Source of the DNA: Crossaster papposus
Lineage: Eukaryota > Echinodermata > Asteroidea > Velatida > Solasteridae
Assembly: GCA_037893245.1 (NCBI GenBank)
Contig: JBAIAA010000669.1
Location: 1,178,001-1,242,000 of the forward strand
DNA: 64,000 nucleotides
Reading direction: 5' to 3'
Made by a program: the position numbers and the translations under genes. Positions within the stretch are counted from its first letter, which is position 1. Every line of letters starts with the position of its first letter. Under the pieces are notes generated by a model, which was not told the origin of the DNA, searched no databases, and saw only the letters and a program-made list of their open reading frames with translations. Shown piece by piece: positions 1 to 12,035 of the stretch.

Positions 1-255
1 AAAAACGGTATTCATTTTGCATGAAGTCATCAGTTTTTACGTCTTTTTTAGACGCGCACGATTAAAGTTACAATTTTTTTTCTGCAAATAACAATGTTTT
101 AATCAACGACGCTTCCGGATACATTTATGTTTGTGTTGTACCTCGCGTGAACAATGAAGAATAGATATTTCACTACAGTATGATATACGAAAGAAGTCGA
201 CCGTAAAGTTTAAAAGTGGCTCTTTTGAGTCAAACGCTTGGTGGCGCACTGCATT

Positions 256-392
256 GTGAATCGCCCGAATTTTGATTGATGCCGAGAATCAATATTTGCT
301 TTCAAATAAGTAATATATTTCTTAATAATTTGGTAGTAATCAATTTCGATATCTGCAAATGGTGTGTATTCTACCTTCTATTTTTATTGTTT
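256..392. mobile_element. Family A short element, decayed fragment
   Basis: Only the right part of a family A element is left, ending in the CGATATCTGCAAATGGTGT stretch typical of that end. The left end is not recognisable. Family A is a non-autonomous inverted-repeat DNA element seen about twelve times in this window. Confidence 0.55.
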
Positions 393-1329
393 AAATAGCC
401 GGAAAAACCTATATCAGAAGCCTTTGTCAGTCAGTCCGCAGCGCCCGCGTTAATGAGGTCATATCCCGAACTTTATTTGCAGGGCCGGCGTCGCAAATCG
501 GCCACGAGATTTACGCGAGTAATTGCGAGAGTTCGACCGCTTTGTTTTCACGAGCTACACGTTGCAAACGAAGCAGTGATTCTCCAAGATGGCGTGGTAA
601 GTGGAAAGCGAACGATTTTCTGAATCGAATGATATAAAATATGACGAGATTCAGTATGTTTTTGGCAGAATTTTGTTCACTCGAGGTATGATTTTAAGGA
701 AATTTGTTGTCGTGTGTTTAGTTTCTGCGCCCTGACTGGACTAACAAATATTGCCAAAAATGATTACTACACATCGATAAAGGAAGCAATGATCTTTCGT
801 TTGATATACAATTTAGCCTGTGGCGACATTTTTTTCATGTATTTTGCGACGATTTTCGTGCGCGCGATTTCAACTTTTTCGGCCATGTCTTTCGGCTTGT
901 ACATACGCAGAGCGTGTGTTATGCACACAGGGGTGCATGTACATGTACATACATGTACACATGTAGGCCTACATGTGCTGGATATGCACTAGATGGTGAT
1001 TGCACAGTAGCCAACAGAAACAAAATTAATTGTTTTGTTTTATAATTGTGTGGCTTATTTATATGATAGTTAGGTTTCTGCCTTCATGTCATGCATACAA
1101 AATTGATTTTTCTTTCATGTATAAAAACGACTTAGGCCTATGTTTTTGTTCAAAATTATAACAAATTGTTTAATAATAATAGTTACTGCTATTATTGTGC
1201 TAAACTTCATAGTTCATATTTCTGTCTTCCAATATGTTTCTTATACTAGGTAGTAGTCATGCCGTCCACCACCATGGCCATGCCCACCGCAGCCATCGCA
1301 GCCATTGCCAGCATGTCGGGAACCTCTAC
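393..1329. other. No gene recognised
   Basis: There is no coding exon here that I can support. At 586-595 an ATGGCG box lies directly in front of a GTAAGT-like donor, but the eight coding bases it would give do not join in frame to any recognised exon. A 23-bp stretch ending in GACTGGACTAA at about 722-744 recurs at about 4,921-4,943. Confidence 0.4.
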
Positions 1330-1560
1330 AGAAGGCCAAAGGCAAAGCTCTTGTCCTTGGATATTCTCTCACAAAGTATCTGAAAGAGAACATCACTACT
1401 AAAGTTGGTTGATTTGCAGGTAGTGACTCGGTCGCGGTACTACAATTTCTGGCCTTAGAAAGTATCTGCTTCATCAGCATGACATCAACCTCACAACTGT
1501 GCCTGACATATTGTATTTGTAATGATTCATGTTGGGACAAATAATCTAGAGTTGGGTTTC
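1330..1560 (+). pseudogene. Possible decayed SGNH/GDSL-esterase-like fragment
   Basis: Two short peptide blocks in different frames resemble the SGNH hydrolase fold: KALVLGYSLTKYLKE near 1,338-1,385 (like block I, with GYS for the usual GDS) and VIHVGTNNL near 1,520-1,548 (like the HVGTND block). Spacing is plausible for that fold. Such esterase domains occur in the first ORF of CR1-type LINEs and in free-standing genes. In-frame stops and a frame change mean it is not functional as it stands. The match rests on two short blocks, so it is tentative. Confidence 0.3.
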
Positions 1561-2427
1561 CAAAGAAGTGTTGAAAATAGTTGAAGATTTAAATGTACTG
1601 GTGGATATATGCAGCACGTGCTTTGTACATGCAGATTTAAATGTTTTTGTATTTTAGTGTTTTAAATAATATACATGACTTTGTGTCAGTGTTGTGCAAA
1701 CACAGTGCAGCTGAAACAGATCGAAACCGAGTCTGGTCGAGTCGGGTCAGTTTGTCAAATCATCTAGGACTTAATGCCAAAAACTATGCCAACAAAGTTT
1801 TGAGCTACAATGTAAATTTGACACAAACAGCATATTACTTTATGAATGCAGATTGTATTATTTATATTCAGTGATATAATTTATGTGCATTAACATCTAT
1901 ATTACTAAATTTATGTCTTATTTAAAATCATTTGTTTTTGCAATGTTAGAAGCGGGTATACATTGTAATTTAATATTTACAATAATTTAATGACAAAGAA
2001 ACTATGCCAAAAACATCAAGCAAAGATAAACAAAACTTTATTTACTTTTATAATAAATCTTAATGGTTTGCACATTGAACATTATGCCAAAGATGATGGT
2101 AATTATCATCTTCACTATGTTGTCATTATTTTAATTTGAATGTTGGCCATATTTTTGTTAATGTTTTGCCTAATTGCTAAACATTTAATTTTGGTCATTT
2201 CTTCAATCTGTATTTATGTACATGTACATGATGATAAGTTTTTACAATTTCAGGGTTTAATTTAACAATTGTATTCAAGTCGTATAACATCAACAGGGTA
2301 TATTAATGTAAGCAATAACATGCACGTTTCAAATAAAAAGTGCAGTTTCTTTTATAAACCAACCTCACAATACAGATATAAATTTTAAACAACGACTTCA
2401 TTTGTTGCTTTTTTGTGTATATTTGGC
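1561..2427. other. No gene recognised
   Basis: AT-rich DNA with stop codons in all frames. No exon, RNA gene or element boundary was recognised. Confidence 0.4.
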
Positions 2428-2461
2428 TGTATACTATGGTGTACTATTAAGGTCACTAAAA

Positions 2462-2935
2462 CGGCGCGGTGTGTCGTGGCTAGCGGCGCGATGTGTCTTG
2501 GCTAGCGGCGCGATGTGTCTTGGCTAGCGGCGCGGTGTGTCGTGGCTAGCGGCGCGGTGTGTCGTGGCTAGCGGCGCGGTGTGTCTTGGCTAGCGGCGCG
2601 ATGTGTCGTGGCTAGCGGCGCGGTGTGTCGTGGCTAGCGGCGCGGTGTGTCGTGGCTAGCGGCGCGATGTGTCTTCGCTAGCGGCGCGATGTGTCTTGGC
2701 TAGCGGCGCGGTGTGTCGTGGCTAGCGGCGCGGTGTGTCGTGGCTAGCGGCGCGGTGTGTCTTGGCTAGCGGCGCGGTGTGTCGTGGCTAGCGGCGCGGT
2801 GTGTCGTGGCTAGCGGCGCGGTGTGTCGTGGCTAGCGGCGCGATGTGTCTTGGCTAGCGGCGCGATGTGTCTTGGCTAGCGGCGCGGTGTGTCGTGGCTA
2901 GCGGCGCGGTGTTTAGCGGCGCGGTGGATGATGGA
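2462..2935 (+). repeat. 22-bp tandem array, left arm (about 20 copies)
   Basis: The unit is GGCGCGGTGTGTCGTGGCTAGC-like (22 bp). Two main variants alternate irregularly: GGTGTGTCG and GATGTGTCT. Every unit carries GCTAGC and a CpG-rich GGCGCG core, and the array stands out as GC-rich in an AT-rich setting. It forms the subterminal part of the left arm of the surrounding element. Confidence 0.93.
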
Positions 2936-4249
2936 GGGCAAACACTAGTGATAAAAATATGGAAGAGTAGTCAAAATTAGTGCGGTTGTTGAGAAATCAA
3001 TTATACAAAGAGAAAAACCCATAGAAAAGAATGTATAAATGTATAGCCTAGGCTATAGGGCCTAGCCCTATACGTATACCACATTATTGCGTTAATACAT
3101 TACATATTATGATACATTTGTTTTGTTCTGTGGTGTTTCCACATTTTCTCGTGTAATTAATATTCGAACATGCATGTGCATTGAACATGCATGTGCTATT
3201 GTCCTTTTCTTCATGATATAACGGTGGTAAAATAAAAGAATGAATGAATGAAAACAATCCACACATCATGCCTTCAAGTTCAATGAAGGCTTCAGGAATC
3301 CTGTCCATGCTTCTATTGGTTGTCCTTGAAAACTTAATTATGTAGGGCGTACGTCATGTAGGCCAAGTCTAACATTTCTTTTATATTTAAAATGTTTGTG
3401 GTATACTTTGCATCCATCTCTGATTTGATGAGCAGGTATTTTCTTAAGAAAATTTCTGAAGAAAATTATAAATTGATGTTTTATTGGTTCACTTCCACCA
3501 TGGATTTATGCATAAAATTCATGGCATGTTTGTCATCCAATCCAATGATGCATTGAGAATGTCGATAAGGTTTATTCTGGTGAATCTGTCCAGGTAACGC
3601 TAGGTATAAGGTCTGTTCCCTAAAGCTGTTTGGGAAATTCGAACGCTGACTATATGAGAAGTCGACCATCTAGTTCCTCGACCTGGCAGTAGGCCTATCC
3701 AATGTCAGGATCTGTGGCTCAGTCTTGCAACTAATTCAACCCAGTGGTTATTCGTCCCTTCCTTGAAATGATATTTCAATAACATTTGAAACGTAATCGG
3801 TATCGTTACCACAGTGAACAGTGTGGTTCCCTGACTTGAAAATAATCATCAGGATCTTTGGCTCATGGAGCAAGACTATCAACCGATAGTCTGGTTGCAC
3901 TGAACCAGATGGGAACCACATTGGAACCACATGGTCGACTGCCGTAACAATACCCTCTCTGAAATTAAATACCCAAGAATAAATAAAAGAAATTAAACCT
4001 CAAAAAAGCGCGAACATTTTGGAGACTACCACTGGCTCAGAGGGGTACTGGGTAACTGGGTATAGAGCAGAGGAAAGACATAAAAAGGGCAATGTATTAA
4101 ACAACGGGTATAGTTGAATTAAATAAAAGTCCCTTCACTTTGAATATTCCTACGGCCAAAACACTACATATTTATTCTCGAGTTCGACATGACGTCACAA
4201 TTTTAAGGGCAAGCCCCTCGATACCAAACGTTTCCCCTCCATCATCCAC

Positions 4250-4627
4250 TCGTGCCGCTACACACCGCGCCGCTAGCCACGACACACCGCGCCGCTAGCG
4301 AAGACACATCGCGCCGCTAGCCACGACACACCGCGCCGCTAGCCACGACACACCGCGCCGCTAGCGAAGACACATCGCGCCGCTAGCCACGACACACCGC
4401 GCCGCTAGCGAAGACACATCGCGCCGCTAGCCACGACACACCGCGCCGCTAGCCACGACACACCGCGCCGCTAGCGAAGACACATCGCGCCGCTAGCCAC
4501 GACACACCGCGCCGCTAGTCACGACACACCGCGCCGCTAGCGAAGACACATCGCACCGCTAGCCACGACACACCGCGCCGCTAGCCACGACACACCGCGC
4601 CGCTAGCCACGACACACCGCGCCGTTT
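4250..4627 (-). repeat. 22-bp tandem array, right arm (about 16 copies)
   Basis: The same 22-bp unit as at 2,462-2,935 on the opposite strand, again in two variants (CACGACACACC and GAAGACACATC). It forms the right inverted arm of the element at 2,428-4,658. Copy number differs from the left arm, so the arrays have changed length independently. Confidence 0.93.
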
Positions 4628-5441
4628 TAGTGACCTTAATAGTACACCATAGTATACATTGTATTACGCAGGCAATATTATTATGTTTTAATCAGTCCAC
4701 TGTTAAAAAGATTAAACAAAATACTGATTGGCAGAATCCTTTTCGCTTGAGCTTACAATTAAAAAAATACACAAAAAACTGCGTATTAAAATGTGCATGA
4801 ACTACACGTTACCACGAAGCCTTTTTCAATGACGTCATTTACGACCAATGAGGGCGCAGGAAGACTATGGACTGTCATGGCGGAATGTTCCGTTTGTTAA
4901 TTTATTGAGAACGTTATAATTTTCTGCGCCCTGACTGGACTAAGTTAAAATCAACCCCAAATCTACAGTTTTGTGATAGAATATGAAATTATCTTTAACA
5001 TCAGTGTGAAATTGGGTTGTGGCCGCTGCCAGAAGATGGACAAAATTCGTCTTTTTTTAAAGGTCAATTTGTTGGTTCGGGAGCTTTTTTTACGTTATAA
5101 ATTTCACCCTCTAAATGTCATATAATTTCCAATCTGATTTGATAATATAACAAAATGTTTCCTTATCCAAAAGAAAATATACATAATATTGACAGCCAGT
5201 GAATAAAACGGATGTTTCGGACCAAATTCCAGGCGTTGTCGCCAGCTCATTAAGTATTCAAAAACGAGGTCACGCACAAAGTGCCATGCATAAATCGCAC
5301 ATAAAAGGAACGGCTTTTCAGTGCGCTGCGGACTGACTGCTTTGTATTATTGGAAATCTAATTACCATATTGTGTAAGTGTTGGTGCCGACAAATTCCTA
5401 GGTTTTAAAAGACGCTGATGTATTAGGTCTTTCCCTACATC

Positions 5442-5841
5442 TAAAGCCGTGTTCGCACTGGATAAACATTTTGGGTAACTTTACCATGACGCCGGGTAAC
5501 ATTCCGATGGGTTAATCTTCCCACCGTCCGCACTTGGATTTAATTTACGCGGGTAGAATTGCCGAGACCATGTGTAAACTAACTGTGAAAGGTCACTGGC
5601 TGAATTGACCTGTGGTCATTCGACCGGGTGATGAAAGATTTAACCGAGACGTCGCGTCCGCACTGGATTTTCTGGCTCGGTTAAACTGACCTGGTCAAAC
5701 TTCCTGGGCACCTTTGGCTCGGCGTGGGTAAGTTACCTGTGAGGAAAGTTACCCGGGCTGTTTGCACTGGACTTAAAATGGGTAAGTTACCCATTGGCTC
5801 GGTTAGTTTGCCCAAATTAAGTCTAGTGCGAACAGGGCTTA
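5442..5841. mobile_element. Short inverted-repeat element, GTTCGCACTGG family (copy 1)
   Basis: The left end reads AAAGCCGTGTTCGCACTGGA and the right end AGTGCGAACAGGGCTT, an imperfect inverted repeat. Many internal GGGTAACTTACC-type motifs are themselves inverted. A second copy in the opposite orientation lies at 22,126-22,611. No coding capacity. Confidence 0.75.
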
Positions 5842-6152
5842 AGAAACTTACCTGTGCCATCTTCGTGCGGTTGGGTTGAGTTTGTTTCAGCAACAGGTTG
5901 ACGAATCGTTTCAGGGTGGATGTTCCGTTGGTGTTTTGCTCACTGACTGCTGCCGCTGGGGTTATATAGCCCAATAATGACGTTGGACCCATTGGCGACC
6001 TACTGCTTCAGTACAGTTTGGTGGTGTGTTTTTCATTACAGCACATAACACGCCCATCCTTTGAGGGTCTAGTTGATTGATTATACACGAAGGTACAAAC
6101 GCAGAACTATAGGCCTACCGATCACAGTCAACCAAAACATTGACTTTCTTAA

Positions 6153-6488
6153 AGGTAGGATACACCATTTGAAAAACTCGAACATTTTTACTACCGAATT
6201 ATTAAGCAATATCTTACTTATTTGAAAGTAAATGATGATTGTAGGCATCCATAGAAATAATTGCGCTAGATATTCTATAATTGTTTATAAATTTTATAAA
6301 AATTAATTCACAATCGCCGGACGGCGATCGCAAAAAAACAAGAACAACATAAGAATCACTGCCGAACGCCGGCATCCGTGAATGTACAACTTCGAACGGG
6401 TAAGTTAAACGATATTTACTATAAAATACAACCCCCAAATCCACCTATTCATGATAATTCAAGCAATTACCAATGCTATATCCTACCT
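6153..6488. mobile_element. Family A short element, full length, TTAA flanks
   Basis: The element starts AGGTAGGATACACC and ends TATATCCTACCT, and is flanked by TTAA on both sides (6,149-6,152 and 6,489-6,492). The inner half matches the other family A copies, including GATCGCCGTCCGGCGATCG-type sequence. No coding capacity. Confidence 0.85.
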
Positions 6489-7009
6489 TTAAGTTCCGAG
6501 TTGGCAAAAGAAACCAGACAGATTTCCTGCAGAATAATTGGATGTCCGTCCGTCTGTTTACTCGAATTACTGCCAGTAGGACGTTAAACATGTGTTTTTG
6601 TAGAAGTTAACGGCTAAATATAGGTAAAATAACATGCAACGACAGCCATATAGAAAAATAAAAAAATAAAAAAATGCTTGTTCTACTTATATTTTTACAA
6701 AAGACAAATGTATGATGGCCCCATAGCCAAAAATCGATATACTGTACTAGGAGTGGGAGCCAAATTTCATGATTTTATCATTAATTTTGATTGAACAATT
6801 GTATCAATCTACCCGACTATTTGTGAGGTTGTGGGGTCGGAAAGCCCACAGACGGCCATACGCACAATCAGCATTTAGGGCGCGACAACATCGCGACTTC
6901 GTTTTGACGAAGCGGCAACCACGCCCTTCACGTTCTGAACAAACAATCGAGAAAATTGCGTGTAAACGTTGGTCTTTTTTCCCATCTGTTATGTTTTGTT
7001 GATGAGACA

Positions 7010-7500
7010 TGGCTTAAAGGTTTCAAAATGAAACAAAATCATAAAAAATCACACGATGACGTCATCACAATGTCACTTCAATGTATCTACAACACATCCC
7101 GCCATACCTATATACCAAGTTTGAACCCAATCGGACTTATACTTCCAGAGATATAGGGCATTGAAAAAAATGGACCTTTAATTTGACACCAAATGACTTT
7201 TCATGTGCCACGTCACATTAAAGGTGATTCAAAAGAACCTGAAAACGAATGTAAACATCGGTGTTTATGTTAGGTATATCCTAACGTTTCCAAAAAATGT
7301 ATAGTTTAAGCAAATCTACAAAAAAAGTGAACGAAAATGAATAAGAAACCTGACTATTAGATTACGTAAGATCCTTGAGAAATCCTGTATCCAAATTATG
7401 CATCTAATACACGGCCACGATACCAGAATGCATGCATTTTCATGTCTACTCAACTGGATGGACATTTGACGCTATGGTTTAAGTCGGAAAATACACTCGC
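7010..7500. other. No gene recognised; repeat-like DNA
   Basis: No coding exon is visible. Text such as CCAAGTTTGAACCCAATCGG with a following ATATAGGGCATTGAAAAA has the look of a dispersed repeat, but I found no second copy in this window. Confidence 0.3.
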
Positions 7501-7591
7501 AAGTGTTGATTCGTAATTTACGAATTCACTCGGCGTTCGCGCCTCGTGATCTCTAGTTACGAATCCACATGTTGTCGTGTATTCTCCTTAA

Positions 7592-7928
7592 AGGGATCGT
7601 ATACGTTTAGTAATTACTCCAAAAATTAATGGCAATAAAAACTTACTTGGTAAGAAATAGAGCAGCTTTGGATAGTATAATGCATTTTTAGAAACTGCGG
7701 TTATGGAAAAAGATATCACTTTTTATACCCAAAAATTCGAATCTGAGAAGCGTTACTGCAGTGGCATTTCTCAGAGTGTGTATTCCAATGCAGATTATTC
7801 TTCATGCGTGGACAAAACCGCTCCAGAATTCTGGCAGTATCTCAAATTTTGTAGAGGTTAGTTTTATGGTATATATCTATAGAATTGAAACAAACAGTGG
7901 GTTCCAATTATTAAACGTATACGATCCC
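7592..7928. mobile_element. Family B short element
   Basis: It begins AGGGATCGTATACGTTTAGT and ends ACGTATACGATCCC, with TTAA on the left (7,588-7,591) and TTAA on the right (7,929-7,932). Internal sequence matches the other family B copies (ACTTACTTGGTAAGAA, GATATCACTTTTTA). No coding capacity. Confidence 0.85.
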
Positions 7929-8088
7929 TTAAACATACTGATATCACGTGGAGGCACTTTGTTGAAAAAAACATTCTACAGATTTCCTTTCAGACCTGCA
8001 TCGGTTTAGTCGTTGACCAAACATATCCGGCAAAATATGCTATATTGGTTCCAGAAATACCTTGGGGGTTCTTTATTATACCTCCAAA

Positions 8089-8345
8089 TAGGCACTTGGG
8101 GAGACAACCCCATAGAGATGTACACAAACTTAAAACAGTCCTAACTTGTTTACCCTAACCCTTTTCGCTAAGATCTTCGAGATTTATGCTATTTAGACCA
8201 AAATCTGTCGTTCTAGCTAGGACAAAAATAACTCCCAAATATAGTTTTTTAGGGTAGCTAGACACTTAGGGAGACACTGAAATGTCTCCCTAAGTGCCAC
8301 TGTCTCCTAATTACCTAAAAGCTTACGCTAAAACTTGCGCTAAAC
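8089..8345. mobile_element. GGCACTTGGGGAGACA element, truncated copy
   Basis: This copy begins AGGCACTTGGGGAGACA and shares its interior with the complete inverted copy at 12,567-12,798 (for example CACTTAGGGAGACA and AACTCCCAAATATA). The far terminus is missing; the LINE 3' end begins directly beyond it. Confidence 0.7.
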
Positions 8346-9990
8346 TAGACGTTGTAAGTAATTAATAATAATAATAACAATATCAGAGGATTTATATAGC
8401 GCAAAGTATCTGGAGAACCATTCAAATGCGCCGGTCACTGGTAATTACTGTGGTCCGTATGAAAGATTGAATAGATGAGTCTTCAGGTTGCGTTTAAATG
8501 ATGGAAAATCAGTTGTGTCCCTTAACTCGTCTGGCAAGATGTTCCAGAGACGCAGTGCACAGCTATAGAAGGCCCGGTCTCCGTAGCTTGCAGGGCGAGT
8601 TTTGGGAACATAAAGTGTCTGCGATGAAGAGGATCTGAGACCTGGTCGCATGTTGTGAAGTTGTAATAGGTCTCGTGTGTGTAGGATGGGGCTAGTCCGT
8701 GAAGGGCTTTGAATGTGAGGAGTAAGAGTTTAACTTGTATTCTGTATTTGACAGGAAGCCAATGAAGATTGTATAGTACAGGTGTAACATGTTCGGAAGA
8801 TCTTGTTCGTGTGAGTAGGCGGGCAGATGTATTTTGAACTTTTTGAAGACGTGTTAATGATTGCTGGGGTAGTCCTGTAAGTAAACTATTGCAGAAGTCT
8901 AGTCTAGAGGAGATGAATGCATGGATGAGTTGTTCTGCAGTATGAAATGAAAGCGATGCCGTGATTGCTGCTATGCGACGTAGATGCGCGTAGCAGGACT
9001 GACAAACTGTGGTAATATGTCGGTCAAGGTTCATAAACCTGTCAAAAATGACGCCAAAGTTGCGCGCATCAGAACAAGCGGAAACTAGAGTGTCTCCAAT
9101 GCGTATGCTAGCCATATTAACTTCCTGTCTGAGGTGAGGTGAACGAATGATGAGAAACTGGTGTTTTTTTTATAGATTGGCAGCCATCCACTTGCGCATG
9201 TCGTCTAAGCAAGTTTTAATGATGTGTTGTTCATCAATATCGTCGTCTGATATATTGGGAGAAAAGGTGGCGTAAAGCTGCGTGTCGTCTGCGTAAAAAA
9301 GGGTGCGGAGGCCATGTTGTCGGGCAATGCGACCAAGGAGAGATATGTATAGAGTAAAGAGCAAAGGCCCTAAGACAGATCCCTGTGGCACACCGTGGCT
9401 GAGGAATGAGACATTAGATAATTCAACTGATATACACACATACTGAGAACGATTGTGTAAATACGATTTAAAGGGATCGTATACGTTTGTTAATTACTCC
9501 AAAAATTAATGGCAATAAAAACTTACTTGGTAAGAAGTACAGCAGCTTTGGATAGTATAATGCATTTTTATAAACTTTTCACTTCGAAGTACTGCGGTTA
9601 TGGAAAAAGATATCACTTTTTACACCCAAATATTTGAATCTGAGAAGCGTAAATACCACAGTGACGTTTCTCAGATTGTGTTTTCCAATGCAGATTATTC
9701 TTCCTGCGTGGACATAACCGCCCTAGATTGTCGGCAATATCTCAAAATCGCTACCACCTTTTGAAATGAATTTTTTACAGGTTAGTTTTATGGTATATAT
9801 CTATAACTAAATAGGATTGAAACAAACAGTGGGTTCCAATTACCAAACGTATACGATCCCTTTAAACCAATCTAGAGCAATTTCTTGATCACCAAATTGG
9901 TGCCGCAATCTATGTAAAAGGATGTTGTGGTCAATGGTGTCGAAAGTTGCTGATAGGTCAAGTAGAACTAATAGAACAGCCCGTTTGAAA
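8345..9990 (-). mobile_element. CR1/Jockey-like LINE, 5'-truncated and interrupted
   Basis: Minus-strand reverse-transcriptase coding sequence runs from about 9,990 down to 8,445. The 5' part (9,866-9,985) reads VLLVLLDLSATFDTIDHNIL, a typical RT block. It continues after an inserted family B element with [13 protein letters not shown] and the catalytic YADD (about 9,290), then a C-terminal part ending in LWNILPDELRDTTDF-type sequence. There is a frame change near 9,150. The 3' end has GCGCTATATAAAT followed by (ATT)n at about 8,360-8,400. The copy is truncated and not functional. Confidence 0.88.
9472..9861. mobile_element. Family B short element inserted in the LINE
   Basis: A full-length family B copy lies inside the LINE reverse transcriptase, flanked by TTAA at 9,468-9,471 and 9,862-9,865. 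The LINE reading (minus strand, ...ALDWFK then SYLHNRSQ...) resumes across it if the element and one TTAA are left out, which shows a clean insertion with TTAA duplication. Confidence 0.93.
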
Positions 9991-10279
9991 TTACAATTTC
10001 CTCAAAATTGTTTTTCTCAAGTAAATTCTCAAAAGTTCCCCGGGCACTGTTTCAATAATGGACCTAGCCAGCAGACGTTATTAGGTAATACTATATGTTC
10101 CGAAAACATTCTATCACCGTTTTCATTAAGGGACATGCATCATAGGCATGTCAAAAATGACATTCGCATTTTTTAGTTATATCTTTTTTAGCTGTAAAAC
10201 ATTGCACTCGACCATTTGTTCTTGCTTCTAGAAGCAAAACAATGTCTTAAAGGTCGTCGTGTCGACACTATTAATTTTG

Positions 10280-10545
10280 TAAGTGCTTGAATTATCAGGA
10301 ATTGGTGGATTTAGGGGGTTGTATTTTATAGAAAATATCATTTAACTGACCTGTTCGAAGTTTTACAATCATGGATGCTGATGACAAAGAAGTAAGAAAA
10401 ACGGCGTTCGTTTTCAACCGTCGGGTAGTTGCTAATTTGAACAGCATACCTAGCGCAATCATTTTGCTGGATGCCTATAATCATTATTCACTCTAATATA
10501 AGTAGAATATTTTTTAATAATTCGGTAGTAAATGGTCTATACGAC
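10280..10545. mobile_element. Family A short element, partial
   Basis: The interior of family A is recognisable (CATGGATGCTGA, CGGCGTTCGTTTTCAACC, GCGCAATCATTTTGCTGGAT, AATTCGGTAGTAAA). Both termini are eroded. Confidence 0.7.
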
Positions 10546-10566
10546 TGTTAATAACGGTCTTCCCGA

Positions 10567-10615
10567 CTATTTTAAAACATTTACCATTCAAATTCACTAA
10601 CTCTCACATTCCATT
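10567..10615 (-). repeat. Solitary terminus of the TTGGTGAATTTGAATG repeat
   Basis: About 45 bp matching the inverted terminus that frames the element at 29,797-30,492, here as CATTCAAATTCACTAACTCTCACATT. Similar single ends are at 18,058-18,100, 44,838-44,880 and 58,676-58,715. Confidence 0.55.
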
Positions 10616-10814
10616 TTGTCGTGGAACAAAAATCCACAGCCTTTCACCAAAGAATTTAGTTACTTAGGTCACTATTTTAAACATCGGGTCGAAAATATTC
10701 GTCATTACAGATCAACTTCGTCTAAGCTTTGGGGCGTTTTGTGTTATTGCAAAGCGCTTTGAGTTTCGGGGTCCACTTTTGCGACCCTCCCACAAACTCA
10801 AACTCGAGCTGCTT

Positions 10815-12035
10815 GGGTTTAGCTGTAGTCCAGGAAAAATACGTTTTGACCTCAAACAAATTGCAACAGATTGTTTTTCACCACAGTGCACTTTTATAAG
10901 GTCCCTAGAATTACATACTAACAATCTACAAAAATCCAAGAGGTGGAAATATGACTAATTTGCAGAAAATCGTTAATCCCTGCCGCGTAATATTATTATT
11001 CCCATATTTGGGTATATATATATTTTTTTATTTTTTTTAAAGTGTATTTTGGTGATTCTACTTAGATATCCTTACTTCAATAACATTTGCTAAATCATAT
11101 AAGTGACTGAATAATTATGAGAACTTAGTAATTATCAAAAATGACAACTTCGTGACCCTATAAATGTGCGCACATTACACTGTCTCCAGATATCATCAAG
11201 TAGTCAGTATTGGTGAGCTTCAAATTCACCAAGTTGCTTACTGGCACAGTTATCATATTTAAACCTTATACAAAATCATAGGAACAATGATAACATTGTG
11301 ATATTTGGAGGAAAATGGTGTGTCCATAAATTGGGCGAAAAAAGTAGTTAAAGGGTTGCCTAACATGGGAGACTTGAACAAGTTCAAGGAAATCCCAAAA
11401 ATACATTTTAACGTAGATAGGATTATTGTAAGCAACAACAATCTTTAATTTGGGAGGTTTCCTTGAACTTGTTCAAGTCTCTCACCTTAGGCAACCCTTC
11501 ACCTACGTGTTGGTCCAATTTAGGGACACACCATTTTCTCCCAGTTTGTGTTTGCTGGGCTAAATATCACAATGTTATTATTGTTCATATGATTTTTCAT
11601 AAGGTTTTAATAAGATAACTGTGCCAGTGAGCAACTTGGTGAATTTGAAGCACGTCAATACTGACTACTTGATGATATCTGGAGACAGTGTAATATGCGC
11701 ACATTTATAGGGTCACGAAGTTGTTATTTTTGATAATTACTATGTTCTCATAATTATTCAGTCACTTATATGATTTAGCAAATGTTATTAAAGTAAGGAT
11801 ATGTAAGTAGAATCACCAAAATAAACTTTTCAAAAAATGAAAAATATATATATATACCCAAATATGGGAATACATATATTACGCGGCAGGGATTAACGAT
11901 TTATACAAATTAGTCATATTTCCACCACTTGGATTTTTGTAGATTTTTAGTATGTCATTCTAGGGACCTTATAGAAGTGAACTGTAGTGAAAAACAATCT
12001 GTTGCAATTTGTTTGAGGTCAACAAAACAAAATTA
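10815..12035. mobile_element. Large foldback element, arms about 600 bp
   Basis: The left arm (about 10,815-11,435) and right arm (about 11,445-12,035) are near-identical inverted copies: GTTTTTCACCACAGTGCACTT mirrors AAGTGAACTGTAGTGAAAAAC, and CTGCCGCGTAATAT mirrors ATTACGCGGCAGGG. The loop is nearly absent. No protein is recognised. As an RNA it would form a very long hairpin. Confidence 0.85.

Larger units (their letters stand above)
2428..4658. mobile_element. 2.2-kb element with tandem-array inverted termini
   Basis: Both ends read, towards the centre, TGTATACTATGGTGTACTAT, then a short stretch with AAGGTCACTAAAACGG, then an array of 22-bp units; the right end is the reverse complement of the left. 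The inner array borders are also mirrored (GATGATGGAGGG against CCCTCCATCATC). The interior (about 2,940-4,245) has no protein I recognise. The outermost GTATAC is a palindrome present at both ends, so whether it is target duplication or terminus cannot be decided. It is a non-autonomous DNA transposon of uncertain superfamily. Confidence 0.75.

Noticed and set aside
586-602. First exon ATGGCGTG with GTAAGT donor
   Set aside because: Joining it to the 13,303 exon would give TGA at the junction, and no other partner exon is known.
2462-4627. CRISPR-like or other spacer arrays
   Set aside because: The units abut without unique spacers, and the genome is eukaryotic. They are transposon-borne satellites.
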